DNA from: an uncultured Eubacteriales bacterium
GTDB taxonomy: Bacteria; Bacillota; Clostridia; Oscillospirales; Oscillospiraceae
Assembly (NCBI GenBank): GCA_900544705.1
Contig: UQWH01000002.1
Location: 15,564-79,563, forward strand
Reading direction: 5' to 3'
DNA: 64,000 nt
A program made the position numbers and the translations under genes. Positions 15,750 to 24,655 of this stretch are shown in pieces. The notes under the pieces were generated by a model. It was not told the origin of the DNA and did no database searches. It saw only the letters and a program-made list of their open reading frames with translations. Every line of letters begins with the position of its first letter. The first letter of the stretch is position 1.

Positions 15750-16895
15750 ATGACAAAGTGTGTATCTATCCTCGGCTCCACCGGCTCCATCGGCCGGCAG
15801 ACGCTGGAGGTCATCGAGCAGCTTCCCGTCCGCGTTGCGGCGCTGACCGCCGGAAGCAACGTCGAGCGCATGGCGCAGCAGTGCCGCAAATTCCGCCCGG
15901 AGCTTGCGGTCATGGCCACGCCGCAGGCGGCGCAGGAGCTGCGTGACGCGCTGGCGGGGCAGGAGATCCGCATCCTCTCCGGCATGGAGGGCCTGCTCGC
16001 CGCGGCGGAGCACGAGCAGGCGGACACGGTCGTGACGGCGGTGGTCGGGATGCTGGGCCTGCGTCCCACGCTGGCGGCCATCCGGAAGAAAAAGCGCATT
16101 GCCCTTGCGAACAAGGAGACGCTCGTCTGCGGCGGCTCGCTCGTCATGGCGGCCGCACGGGAGTACGGCGCAGAGATCATCCCCGTGGATTCGGAGCATT
16201 CCGCCATTTTCCAGTGCCTGATGGGCTGCGGCGACCGCCGCGAGGTGCGCCGCCTGATTTTGACCTGCTCCGGCGGGCCGTTCTTCGGGAAACACCCGGA
16301 AGAACTGAAGAACGTGACGAAAAACGACGCCCTCAAGCATCCAAACTGGAAAATGGGGCATAAAATCACCATCGACTGCGCTACACTAATGAATAAGGGA
16401 CTGGAGATCATCGAGGCGATGCACCTGTATGCCATGCCGCTTTCACAGGTGGATGTGGTCATCCACCGGCAGAGCATCGTCCATTCTCTGGTCGAGTTCC
16501 GCGACGGTGCGATGCTGGCGCAGCTCGGCGTGCCGGATATGCGCGTGCCCATTCGCCTGGCGCTGACCTATCCCGCCCGCGAGCACAACCCCGCACCGGG
16601 GCTGGATCTGCTGACCTGCGGGCCGCTGACCTTTGACCGGCCGGACACGGAGGCTTTCCCGTGCCTGCTTCTTGCGCGGGAGGCGGCGGAGCGCGGCGGC
16701 AACGCCTGCGCGGTGATGAACGGTGCGAATGAGGCCGCCGTGGCCCTGTATTTGCAGGATAAGATCGGATTTTACGACATTCCGCGGCTGGTGCGCGGCG
16801 CGATGGACGACGTTCCGTTCGTAGATGCACCGGAATTGGAAGAGATCCTGTCGAGTGACCGCGCGGCGCGCAGCGCCGTTCTGGAAAGAATGTGA
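15750..16895 (+). CDS. dxr: 1-deoxy-D-xylulose 5-phosphate reductoisomerase
   Basis: 381 residues. Second step of the MEP isoprenoid route: NADPH-dependent conversion of DXP to MEP, feeding uppS through isopentenyl diphosphate. The N-terminal GSTGSIGRQTLEVI is the NADPH-binding motif; LANKETLVCGG, PVDSEHSAIFQ and the metal/substrate site region (NGANEAAVALYL) are in the expected places. ATG 15750 starts one base after the cdsA stop. ispG, another enzyme of the pathway, lies two genes on. Confidence 0.97.
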   Translation: MTKCVSILGSTGSIGRQTLEVIEQLPVRVAALTAGSNVERMAQQCRKFRPELAVMATPQAAQELRDALAGQEIRILSGMEGLLAAAEHEQADTVVTAVVGMLGLRPTLAAIRKKKRIALANKETLVCGGSLVMAAAREYGAEIIPVDSEHSAIFQCLMGCGDRREVRRLILTCSGGPFFGKHPEELKNVTKNDALKHPNWKMGHKITIDCATLMNKGLEIIEAMHLYAMPLSQVDVVIHRQSIVHSLVEFRDGAMLAQLGVPDMRVPIRLALTYPAREHNPAPGLDLLTCGPLTFDRPDTEAFPCLLLAREAAERGGNACAVMNGANEAAVALYLQDKIGFYDIPRLVRGAMDDVPFVDAPELEEILSSDRAARSAVLERM

Positions 16896-16905
16896 GGTGG
16901 CTTGT

Positions 16906-17964
16906 TTGACCGCATTTTATATTGTTCTGGTAGTTCTGCTCTTCGGCGTGCTGGTGTTCGTGCATGAGCTGGGGCACTTCATCACCGCGAAGCTCTCCGG
17001 CGTGCAGGTGAACGAATTTTCCATGTTCATGGGTCCGGCGCTGATCAAAAAGCAAAAGGGCGAAACACTCTACGCTCTGCGCTGCATCCCCATCGGCGGC
17101 TACTGCGCCATGGAGGGTGAGGACGGCGATAGCGACAATCCCCGCGCCTTCGGCAACGCCAAGCTCTGGAAGCGGCTGATCATTCTGGTGGCCGGCTCCT
17201 TTATGAACTTTGTGGCCGGCGTTCTGATCGCCGTGCTCTTTGTGAGCATCCGTTTTGATGTGCTGCCCGGCACGACTTTCGGCACCTTTGCCGAGGGCTG
17301 CCCCTATGAGTCAGAAAGCGCGTTTCAGGTCGGAGATACCATCTATTCCATCGACGGCGAGCGCGTCTATATCGGCGGCGATATTTCCATGCTGCTGGCG
17401 CGCAGTTCGACGCAGGTGTATGACGTCGTGGTCATCCGCGACGGGAAAAAGGTCGAACTGAAGGATCTGGAGCTCAAGACCCGCGACTACAACGGGGAAG
17501 AGCGCTACGGATTTACCTTCCCGGTCAGGGAAAAGACGGTCGGCTCGGTGCTGGCTTATTCCTGGAATCAGTGCCGTGATTTTGCGCGGCTGGTGCGGTT
17601 GGGTTTGCAGGATCTGATCACGGGCAAGGCGGGGCTGAATGAAATGTCCGGCCCGGTCGGGATCGTGTCCGTCGTTACGCAGGCGGGCAAGGAGTCGGCG
17701 ACGGTTGGCATCGGCGTGCTGAATGTGCTGTATTTCTTCTCCTTTATTGCCATCAACCTTGCGGTGATGAATCTGCTGCCCATTCCGGCGCTCGACGGCG
17801 GACGGGTGGTCTGCCTGCTGCTGACGGCGCTGGTGGAAAAAATCATCCGCCGCAAGCTCAATCCGAAGTATGAGGCCTATTTGCACGGCGCAGGCATGGT
17901 AATCCTGCTGCTGTTCATGGCGTTTATTACGTTCAAGGATATTTTCAAACTCTTTGGAGGCTGA
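16906..17964 (+). CDS. rseP: Site-2 membrane metalloprotease RseP/RasP
   Basis: 352 residues. Intramembrane protease that cuts within membrane-spanning segments of anti-sigma factors and signal-peptide remnants. The zinc-binding HELGH lies in the first helix (VFVHELGHFITAKL), a PDZ domain occupies about 110-200 (FQVGDTIYSIDGERV), and the third ligand motif NLLPIPALDGGRV is near the C terminus. I chose TTG 16906, five bases after TGAGGTGG; the longer frame starts inside dxr. No sigma/anti-sigma pair is close by. Confidence 0.94.
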   Translation: MTAFYIVLVVLLFGVLVFVHELGHFITAKLSGVQVNEFSMFMGPALIKKQKGETLYALRCIPIGGYCAMEGEDGDSDNPRAFGNAKLWKRLIILVAGSFMNFVAGVLIAVLFVSIRFDVLPGTTFGTFAEGCPYESESAFQVGDTIYSIDGERVYIGGDISMLLARSSTQVYDVVVIRDGKKVELKDLELKTRDYNGEERYGFTFPVREKTVGSVLAYSWNQCRDFARLVRLGLQDLITGKAGLNEMSGPVGIVSVVTQAGKESATVGIGVLNVLYFFSFIAINLAVMNLLPIPALDGGRVVCLLLTALVEKIIRRKLNPKYEAYLHGAGMVILLLFMAFITFKDIFKLFGG

Positions 17965-17966
17965 TT

Positions 17967-19004
17967 GTGACTAGACAGATTTCAGTCGGCGGAGTGAAGA
18001 TCGGCGGAGGCGCGCCGGTTTCCATCCAGTCGATGCTCAATACGGCGACCACCGACGTGGAGGGCAGCCTCGCACAGCTTGCCGCGCTGAAGCAGGCAGG
18101 CTGCGAGATCGCCCGTCTTGCCGTCCCGGATATGCAGGCGGCTGAGGGCTTCCGGCGCATTGCGGAAAAATCTCCGCTGCCGCTGGTCGCGGACATCCAT
18201 TTTGATTACCGTCTGGCGATCGCCGCGGCCGAGGGCGGCGCGGCAAAGATCCGCATCAACCCCGGCAATATCGGCGGGGAGAGCAATGTGCGCGCCGTGG
18301 TGGATTGCTGCCGCGCGCATCATATCCCCATCCGCATCGGGGTCAACGGCGGCAGTCTGGATAAGATACTTCTGGAAAAATACGGCCATCCCACGGCGGA
18401 AGCGCTGGTGGAAAGTGCATTTTCCCACATTGCTTTGCTGGAAAAGTATGGATTCTACGACATCTGCGTGTCTATGAAGTCCAGCAGCGTGCCGCTCATG
18501 ATGCAGGCTTACCGCCTGATGCACGAGAGAAGCGACTATCCGCTGCACGTCGGCGTGACGGAGACCGGCACGGAGTACATGGGAACGATCAAATCCGCCA
18601 TGGGCATCGGAGGCCTTCTGTGCATGGGCATAGGCGATACCATCCGCGTGTCCCTGACGGCTGACCCCGTGCGCGAGGTCTACGCCGCCAAGGCGATCTT
18701 AAAGGCGGCCGGCCTGCGCCCGCAGGGCGTGAACCTGATCTCCTGCCCGACCTGCGGCCGGACGAAGATCGACCTGATCGGGCTTGCAAACCGCGTGGAA
18801 CAGGCGCTTCAGGACTGCGATAAGAACATCACCGTCGCGGTGATGGGCTGCGTTGTCAACGGCCCCGGCGAGGCGCGCGAGGCTGACGTTGGCATTGCCG
18901 GCGGCGACGGCTGCGGCGTGCTGTTCGTCAAGGGCGAGCTGCGCGAGAAGCTGCCCTATGATGAGCTTCTGCCGGCGCTGCTTGCCTACATAGAGAAACT
19001 TTAG
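17967..19004 (+). CDS. ispG: 4-hydroxy-3-methylbut-2-enyl diphosphate synthase
   Basis: 345 residues. Iron-sulfur enzyme that reduces MEcPP to HMBPP late in the MEP route. The N-terminal TIM barrel starts VGGVKIGGGAPVSIQSMLNT, and the cluster cysteines are visible in SCPTCGRTKID and MGCVVNGPGEARE. It starts with GTG two bases after rseP (Shine-Dalgarno TTTGGAGG). With dxr and uppS in the same operon, the cell couples isoprenoid supply to wall-carrier synthesis. Confidence 0.97.
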   Translation: MTRQISVGGVKIGGGAPVSIQSMLNTATTDVEGSLAQLAALKQAGCEIARLAVPDMQAAEGFRRIAEKSPLPLVADIHFDYRLAIAAAEGGAAKIRINPGNIGGESNVRAVVDCCRAHHIPIRIGVNGGSLDKILLEKYGHPTAEALVESAFSHIALLEKYGFYDICVSMKSSSVPLMMQAYRLMHERSDYPLHVGVTETGTEYMGTIKSAMGIGGLLCMGIGDTIRVSLTADPVREVYAAKAILKAAGLRPQGVNLISCPTCGRTKIDLIGLANRVEQALQDCDKNITVAVMGCVVNGPGEAREADVGIAGGDGCGVLFVKGELREKLPYDELLPALLAYIEKL

Positions 19005-19013
19005 GAGCAAAAA

Positions 19014-22000
19014 ATGACCAATTCTGTCCCCTTGCTACAGATGTTTTTTGAATATTCTCCGGAGGAACCGCTGCGTGCCGTTTTAGAGCAGGCGGCGGTT
19101 TGCCGTGCGGAGATCAGCAGGGAGGAGCGGCGCATTTCGCTGGAGGTGCGCTTCGACCGCTATGTTCCCGCGCAGGATCTGCAGGCGCTCAGCGAGGGCC
19201 TGCAGGCGCGCTACGGCATCCGCACGGTGGCCATTTCCCCACGGTTTCCCAAGGAGAGTGCGGCGCAGATGGAGGCCGCCGAGCTGAACCGCTGCCTGAT
19301 CGCCGCCTATTCTCCCGCCGCCGCGACGCTGGCGGGCTGCCGCTGGGAGATCGCGGAAGGGGAAACGATGCTCTACCTGCGCGCCAACGGCAAGGATGCG
19401 CTGGCACCCTATCTCCCGGTGGCGGAGCGTCAGCTCATGGAGCGCTTTTCCTTGCAGACGAAGATCAAGGTCGTGCCGGGAAGCACCGTGGAGGGCGAGG
19501 CGCTGTTCGAGGAAACGGAGAAGCTCCGGCAGGCGGCGATGAAGGACATTCCCGCGCCGGCCGTCCGCAGCGACGCACCGCAGAAAAAAGCCGCGGAGCC
19601 GGCTTCGTCCATGCTTTTCGGCAAGCCCTTCCGCGGGACGACCGTGCCGATGCGAGAGGTGTCGCTGGAAAACGATATGGGTAGGGTGGTCGTCGAGGGC
19701 CGGGTGTTTGCGGTCAACCACAAGGAGCTCAAAAAAAGCAACGCATGGGTTGTATCTTTTGACATGACAGATTACACCGGCTCTCTGCGCATCAATCGCT
19801 ATATGGATGCGGAGCTGGCCAAGCCTATCATCGAAAAAATCACAAAGCCAGGTATGTGGCTGCGCGTGTTCGGCAAGGTCAGCTTCAGCCGCTTTGAAAA
19901 CGACATCGTGCTTGAGCCTATCGCCATCCAGCCGGCGCAGGCGCCGAAGCGCGAGGACACCGCGCCCGAAAAGCGCGTGGAGCTGCATCTGCATACCACG
20001 ATGTCCATGATGGACGCACTGACCAAGACCGGCGAGGCTGTTGCAACGGCAGCTCGCTGGGGCCATAAGGCTATCGCGATCACCGATCACGGCGTGGCTT
20101 CCTCCTTCCCGGACGCGCTCAAGGCATCGAAGAACAAGGTCGCCGGAACGGATCAGAACATCAAGATCCTCTACGGCTGTGAGGGCTATTTCCTCGATAT
20201 TACCGATGACCGCATTGCGGCGCACGGCAACGAAAGCCTCCCGCTGGATGGGGAATTTGTCGCATTTGATCTGGAAACGACCGGCCTTTCCAACACAAAG
20301 GATGCTATTACGGAGTTTGGTGCGGTGATCATCAAGGACGGCGAGGTGCTGGACACCTTCCAGTCCTTCGTCGATCCGAAGCGCAGGCTCGACGAGAAAA
20401 ACATCGAGCTGACCGGTATCACGGACGCGATGCTGGAGGGCGCACCGGAGATCTCCGAGGTACTGCCGGCGTTCCTTCGCTTCTGCGGAGATCGTCCGCT
20501 GGTGGCGCACAATGCGGAGTTCGACATCGGCTTCGTGAGAGCTGCCGCGCGTCACCTGAACATCGAATTTCATCCCACGTACATCGACACGCTGGTGCTG
20601 GCACGCAAGCTCCTGCCGGAGCTGAAAAAGCACAAGCTGGACATCGTCGCCGAAGCGCTCAAGCTGCCGGAATTCAACCATCACCGCGCTTCGGACGACG
20701 CGATGACCTGCGGTCTGATCTATGACCGGCTGGCAAAGCGTCTGCTGGAAAAGGGGATCACCGACCTTGCGGGCATGAACCGCGAAATGATGGCGCTGTC
20801 TGGGGAACTCAAACTCACCGGCCGCCGCCTGCACCCGCGTCATATTATTCTCTTTGCAAAGAACCAGACGGGTCTGCGGAACCTCTACCATCTGATCTCG
20901 GATTCCAACCTTAAATACTTCTACCGCAAAGCGCCCTGCATCCCGCGCTTCGAGCTGGAGCGCTACCGCGAGGGCCTGATCGTCGGCTCCGCCTGCGAGG
21001 CGGGCGAGTTGTTTCAGGCAATATTGGCGCAGGAACCGGAGGAAGAGCTGCTGCGCATCGCGTCCTTCTATGACTTTTTGGAAATTCAGCCGCTGAGCAA
21101 CAACCGCTTCATGATCGCCAAGGGCATGGCGCGGGACGACGAGGAGCTGCGCGGCTTCAACCGCACGATCGTCCGGCTGGGCGAGAAGCTGAACAAGCCG
21201 GTCTGCGCGACGGGCGACGTCCATTTCCTCAACCCGGAGGAGGAAATTTACCGACGCATTTTGCTGGCCACCAAGGGCTTCCCGGACTGCGACCGCGAAA
21301 ATCCGCTCTACTTCCACACGACGGACGAGATGCTGGAGGAATTCTCCTATCTGGGCGAGGAAAAAGCCCGCGAGGTCGTGGTGATGAACACCAACCTCAT
21401 CGCCGACATGTGCGATACCATCCGCCCGGTGCCGCACAATCTGTTTGCCCCGAAGATCGAAAATTCAGTGGAAGATCTGAAATCTCTGGTTTACGGCAAG
21501 ATGCACCGGCTCTATGGTGAAAACCCGCCGGAGTTGATTACCCAGCGCGTGGATACGGAGATGCACGACATCATCACCTGCCACTACGATGTGATCTATA
21601 TGTCCGCGCAGAAGCTCGTGCAGAATTCGCTGGAAAACGGCTATCTGGTCGGTTCGCGTGGTTCGGTCGGTTCCTCGCTCGTGGCCTTCATGTCCGGCAT
21701 TACGGAGGTCAACTCCCTCCCGCCGCATTACCGTTGCCCGAAGTGCAAATACTGCACCTTTGAGGTGCCGGAGGGAATCAACTGCGGCGCCGACCTGCCT
21801 GACGCCAAGTGCCCGGAGTGCGGCGAGCAGCTGGACAAGGATGGCTTCAACATCCCGTTTGAGACCTTCCTCGGCTTCGGCGGCGACAAGGTGCCGGATA
21901 TCGACCTGAACTTCTCCGGCGAATACCAGTCGCGCGCGCACCAGTACTGCATTGAAATGTTCGGCGCGAGCCACGTGTTCCGCGCCGGAACGATCGGCAC

Positions 22001-23336
22001 CGTCGCGGAAAAGACCGCCTACGGCTATGTAAAAAAGTACCTCTCCGATCGGTCGATGATCGTTTCCCGCGCGGAGGAAAACCGGCTGGCCGCAGGCTGC
22101 GTCGATGTGCGCCGGACGACCGGCCAGCACCCCGGCGGTCTGGTCGTCATCCCGCAGGAAAACGAGATCTGGGATTTCTGCCCGGTGCAGCATCCGGCGG
22201 ACGACCCGGACACCGATATCATCACGACGCACTTTGAATATCACTCCATGGAGGAAAACCTCCTGAAGCTGGATATGCTGGGTCACGACGACCCGACGAT
22301 GATCCGCATGATGGAGGATATGACGGGCGTGGACGCCCAGAAGATCCCCCTGGACGATCAGGACACAATGTCCATTTTCCTTTCCAGCAAGGTGCTGGGC
22401 TATGAGCACGATCCCATCCTGAGCGAAGTCGGCACGGTCGGCATCCCGGAATTCGGCACGAGCTTTACCCGCGGAATGCTCATGGACACCAAACCGACGC
22501 AGTTCGATACGCTCATCCGCCTGTCCGGCTTCTCCCACGGCACGGACGTGTGGCTGGGCAACGCAAAGGATCTGATCCTCAGCGGTACGGCGACGGTCGG
22601 ACAGGCCATCGGCTGCCGCGACGACATCATGCTTTATCTGATCAAATGCGGCCTGCCGGAAAAGCGTGCGTTCAAATTCATGGAGGCCGTCCGTAAAGGC
22701 GCGATCCACAAGGGCAAGCCATGGCCGGACGGCATCGTGGAAGAAATGCAGGAGCACAACGTCCCGGAATGGTACATCGAGTCCTGCCGGAAGATCAAGT
22801 ACCTCTTCCCGAAGGCGCACGCCGCAGCCTACGTGATGATGGCTTTCCGCATCGCGTGGTTCAAGGTGCATCATCCTCTGGCCTTCTACGCGGCTTATTT
22901 CTACCGCCGCAGCCAGAAGGACGGCTTCGACGCGGTCATGATGACCAATGGCATCGACACGGTCAAGACGCACATCAAGGAGATCTCCGGCAATCCGGAT
23001 CGCTCCGCCAAGGACGACGACCTGCTGACGACGCTGGAGGTCTGCTACGAGTTCTATCTGCGCGGTTTTGAATTTGCGCCGATCGACCTCTATGAATCTC
23101 ATGCGACAAAGTTCCTGATGAAAGACGGCCGGCTGCTGCCGCCCTTTGTTGCGGTTTCCGGCCTGGGCGAAACGGCTGCATGGGACATTATGGAGGGCCG
23201 CAAGGGCCAGAAGTTCGTTTCCGTCGACGAGTTTGCCGCCGCCTGCCCGAAGGTTTCCAAAACACACATTGAAAATCTCAAGCAGGCGGGCGCCTTCGGC
23301 GATCTGCCGGACACCAGCCAGATGACGCTGTTCTGA
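19014..23336 (+). CDS. polC: DNA polymerase III alpha subunit, PolC type
   Basis: 1440 residues, the usual length. Gram-positive replicative polymerase with built-in proofreading. Order: N-terminal domain (1-200), OB fold (about 225-310), PHP domain starting VELHLHTTMSMMDA, an inserted DnaQ-type 3'-5' exonuclease (FDLETTGLSNTKDAITEFG ... HNAEFDIGFV), then the polymerase core with the zinc cluster (CPKCKYCTF ... CPECGEQ), the catalytic aspartates in VPDIDLNFSG, and the C-terminal KYLFPKAHAAAYV region. Ends the pyrH operon with ten bases after ispG; no clear terminator follows. Confidence 0.98.
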   Translation: MTNSVPLLQMFFEYSPEEPLRAVLEQAAVCRAEISREERRISLEVRFDRYVPAQDLQALSEGLQARYGIRTVAISPRFPKESAAQMEAAELNRCLIAAYSPAAATLAGCRWEIAEGETMLYLRANGKDALAPYLPVAERQLMERFSLQTKIKVVPGSTVEGEALFEETEKLRQAAMKDIPAPAVRSDAPQKKAAEPASSMLFGKPFRGTTVPMREVSLENDMGRVVVEGRVFAVNHKELKKSNAWVVSFDMTDYTGSLRINRYMDAELAKPIIEKITKPGMWLRVFGKVSFSRFENDIVLEPIAIQPAQAPKREDTAPEKRVELHLHTTMSMMDALTKTGEAVATAARWGHKAIAITDHGVASSFPDALKASKNKVAGTDQNIKILYGCEGYFLDITDDRIAAHGNESLPLDGEFVAFDLETTGLSNTKDAITEFGAVIIKDGEVLDTFQSFVDPKRRLDEKNIELTGITDAMLEGAPEISEVLPAFLRFCGDRPLVAHNAEFDIGFVRAAARHLNIEFHPTYIDTLVLARKLLPELKKHKLDIVAEALKLPEFNHHRASDDAMTCGLIYDRLAKRLLEKGITDLAGMNREMMALSGELKLTGRRLHPRHIILFAKNQTGLRNLYHLISDSNLKYFYRKAPCIPRFELERYREGLIVGSACEAGELFQAILAQEPEEELLRIASFYDFLEIQPLSNNRFMIAKGMARDDEELRGFNRTIVRLGEKLNKPVCATGDVHFLNPEEEIYRRILLATKGFPDCDRENPLYFHTTDEMLEEFSYLGEEKAREVVVMNTNLIADMCDTIRPVPHNLFAPKIENSVEDLKSLVYGKMHRLYGENPPELITQRVDTEMHDIITCHYDVIYMSAQKLVQNSLENGYLVGSRGSVGSSLVAFMSGITEVNSLPPHYRCPKCKYCTFEVPEGINCGADLPDAKCPECGEQLDKDGFNIPFETFLGFGGDKVPDIDLNFSGEYQSRAHQYCIEMFGASHVFRAGTIGTVAEKTAYGYVKKYLSDRSMIVSRAEENRLAAGCVDVRRTTGQHPGGLVVIPQENEIWDFCPVQHPADDPDTDIITTHFEYHSMEENLLKLDMLGHDDPTMIRMMEDMTGVDAQKIPLDDQDTMSIFLSSKVLGYEHDPILSEVGTVGIPEFGTSFTRGMLMDTKPTQFDTLIRLSGFSHGTDVWLGNAKDLILSGTATVGQAIGCRDDIMLYLIKCGLPEKRAFKFMEAVRKGAIHKGKPWPDGIVEEMQEHNVPEWYIESCRKIKYLFPKAHAAAYVMMAFRIAWFKVHHPLAFYAAYFYRRSQKDGFDAVMMTNGIDTVKTHIKEISGNPDRSAKDDDLLTTLEVCYEFYLRGFEFAPIDLYESHATKFLMKDGRLLPPFVAVSGLGETAAWDIMEGRKGQKFVSVDEFAAACPKVSKTHIENLKQAGAFGDLPDTSQMTLF

Positions 23337-23407
23337 AAGAAATGAACAATTTTCAATGTTAATTTTCGTATATTTCAACAAAGAATGGCGAGAAAATGGA
23401 AAATGGA

Positions 23408-23436
23408 TTGCCGTTTTCCGGAAAATCGGTTATACT
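23408..23436 (+). promoter_or_regulatory. Promoter of the uridine phosphorylase gene
   Basis: TTGCCG (23408-23413), 17 bases, TATACT (23431-23436). Confidence 0.7.
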
Positions 23437-23470
23437 AATTAGACATCACTACATAAGGAGTGCCTAAATT

Positions 23471-24241
23471 ATGCAAAAACTTGAAAAACAGTTTCATATT
23501 CATTGCGTAGAGGGCGATGTCGGCCGCTACTGCATCCTGCCCGGCGATCCCGGCCGCTGCGAGTCCATCGCCGCACTGTTTGACGACGCCAAGCACGTCG
23601 CGCAGAACCGTGAATTCAATATCTACACCGGCACGCTGCTGGGCGAAAAGGTCAGCGTCTGCTCCACCGGCATCGGCGGCCCGTCGGCCTCCATCGCTAT
23701 GGAAGAGCTGCACAACATCGGTGCGGATACTTTCATCCGTGTCGGCACCTGCGGCGGCATCAATCTGGACGTGCAGTCCGGCGATATCGTCGTTGCCACC
23801 GGCGCCATCCGCTATGAGCATACCTCCCGCGAGTATGCGCCCATTGAGTACCCGGCGGTCGCCAATCTGGACATCACCGTCGCGCTGCGTCAGGCGGCAC
23901 TTGCGATGGGCAAGCGCACGCACACCGGCGTCGTGCAGTGCAAGGATGCCTTCTACGGCCAGCACAGCCCGGCCAAGATGCCCGTTTCCTACGAGCTGCT
24001 GAACAAGTGGGAAGCATGGAAGCGCCTGGGCGTCCTTGCCAGCGAGATGGAATCCGCTGCGCTGTTCGTCGTTGCCGATGCACTGGGCTGCCGCTGCGGT
24101 TCCTGCTTCCATGTGATCTGGAATCAGGAGCGTGAGGCTGCCGGCCTTGACCAGAAGATGAGCGAGGACACCAGCGCTGCCGTGCACGTCGGCGTGGAAG
24201 CGCTCAAACTGCTGATCGAGCAGGACAGAAAGACAAAATAA
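23471..24241 (+). CDS. udp: Uridine phosphorylase
   Basis: 256 residues. Cleaves uridine with phosphate to uracil and ribose 1-phosphate in pyrimidine salvage. Family NP-I motifs: YCILPGDPGRCE (phosphate site), STGIGGPSASIAMEEL, IRVGTCGGI and the nucleoside-binding LASEMESAALF. The uracil-site segment CKDAFYGQHSP supports uridine over purine phosphorylase. Monocistronic promoter; a small membrane protein gene follows after 60 bases. Confidence 0.92.
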   Translation: MQKLEKQFHIHCVEGDVGRYCILPGDPGRCESIAALFDDAKHVAQNREFNIYTGTLLGEKVSVCSTGIGGPSASIAMEELHNIGADTFIRVGTCGGINLDVQSGDIVVATGAIRYEHTSREYAPIEYPAVANLDITVALRQAALAMGKRTHTGVVQCKDAFYGQHSPAKMPVSYELLNKWEAWKRLGVLASEMESAALFVVADALGCRCGSCFHVIWNQEREAAGLDQKMSEDTSAAVHVGVEALKLLIEQDRKTK

Positions 24242-24301
24242 ACAGAAAAAACGGGAACTTTTTCGACAGTTCTCCGTCGAAAGACCAAAGAGGTGGAGTC
24301 A

Positions 24302-24559
24302 ATGGGACGCTATTGGTGGATTACATGGATCAAGGTGGGTGTGGCGCTGGTATTTGCAGGCGTGCTGATTCTGGTTGCCCGCTTTGAAGTGAATAAGTGG
24401 CTTTCCAAGTACGCGGTCGAGGCTCCGGCGGAGCATGCGAAGTTCTACGAAAAGCTTGATCTTGAAAACCTTGTTTTTGATTTTGCGAACAGCTATGCGC
24501 AGGAGGCAATGGAGGAGTCCGACGCCGAGCGCACACAAATCACGGATCATATTTCCTGA
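24302..24559 (+). CDS. Small membrane protein, unknown
   Basis: 85 residues: one N-terminal membrane helix (about 5-28, ITWIKVGVALVFAGVLILVA) followed by a soluble, mostly helical acidic tail. GAGGTGGA sits 6-13 bases before ATG 24302, so the nearer GTG (24293) is unlikely. A 7-bp hairpin (TTTCGAC/GTCGAAA, 24263-24284 region) lies between it and udp. No recognised family. Confidence 0.65.
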   Translation: MGRYWWITWIKVGVALVFAGVLILVARFEVNKWLSKYAVEAPAEHAKFYEKLDLENLVFDFANSYAQEAMEESDAERTQITDHIS

Positions 24560-24563
24560 AAGC

Positions 24564-24591
24564 AACGGCCTGCATGGAAATGCAGGCCGTT
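24564..24591 (+). terminator. Hairpin after the small membrane protein gene
   Basis: Twelve-base-pair perfect stem AACGGCCTGCAT/complement closed by a GGAA tetraloop. No long T run follows, so termination may be weak. Confidence 0.5.
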
Positions 24592-24597
24592 GGTTAT

Positions 24598-24633
24598 GAT
24601 AAAACTGCCGCCCCGGCTATTGCCGAGGCGGCA
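24598..24633 (-). terminator. Terminator of the B-repeat protein gene
   Basis: On the minus strand: TGCCGCCTCGGC/GCCGGGGCGGCA stem (one mismatch, 4-base loop; 24606-24633) followed by GTTTTAT. Confidence 0.75.
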
Positions 24634-24655
24634 TGATCTGTTTTCGGGCTTTCAA

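Noticed and set aside
19083..21437. Long minus-strand ORFs opposite polC (also 21465-23381)
   Set aside because: His/Arg-rich translation typical of antisense shadows; polC is continuous on the plus strand.
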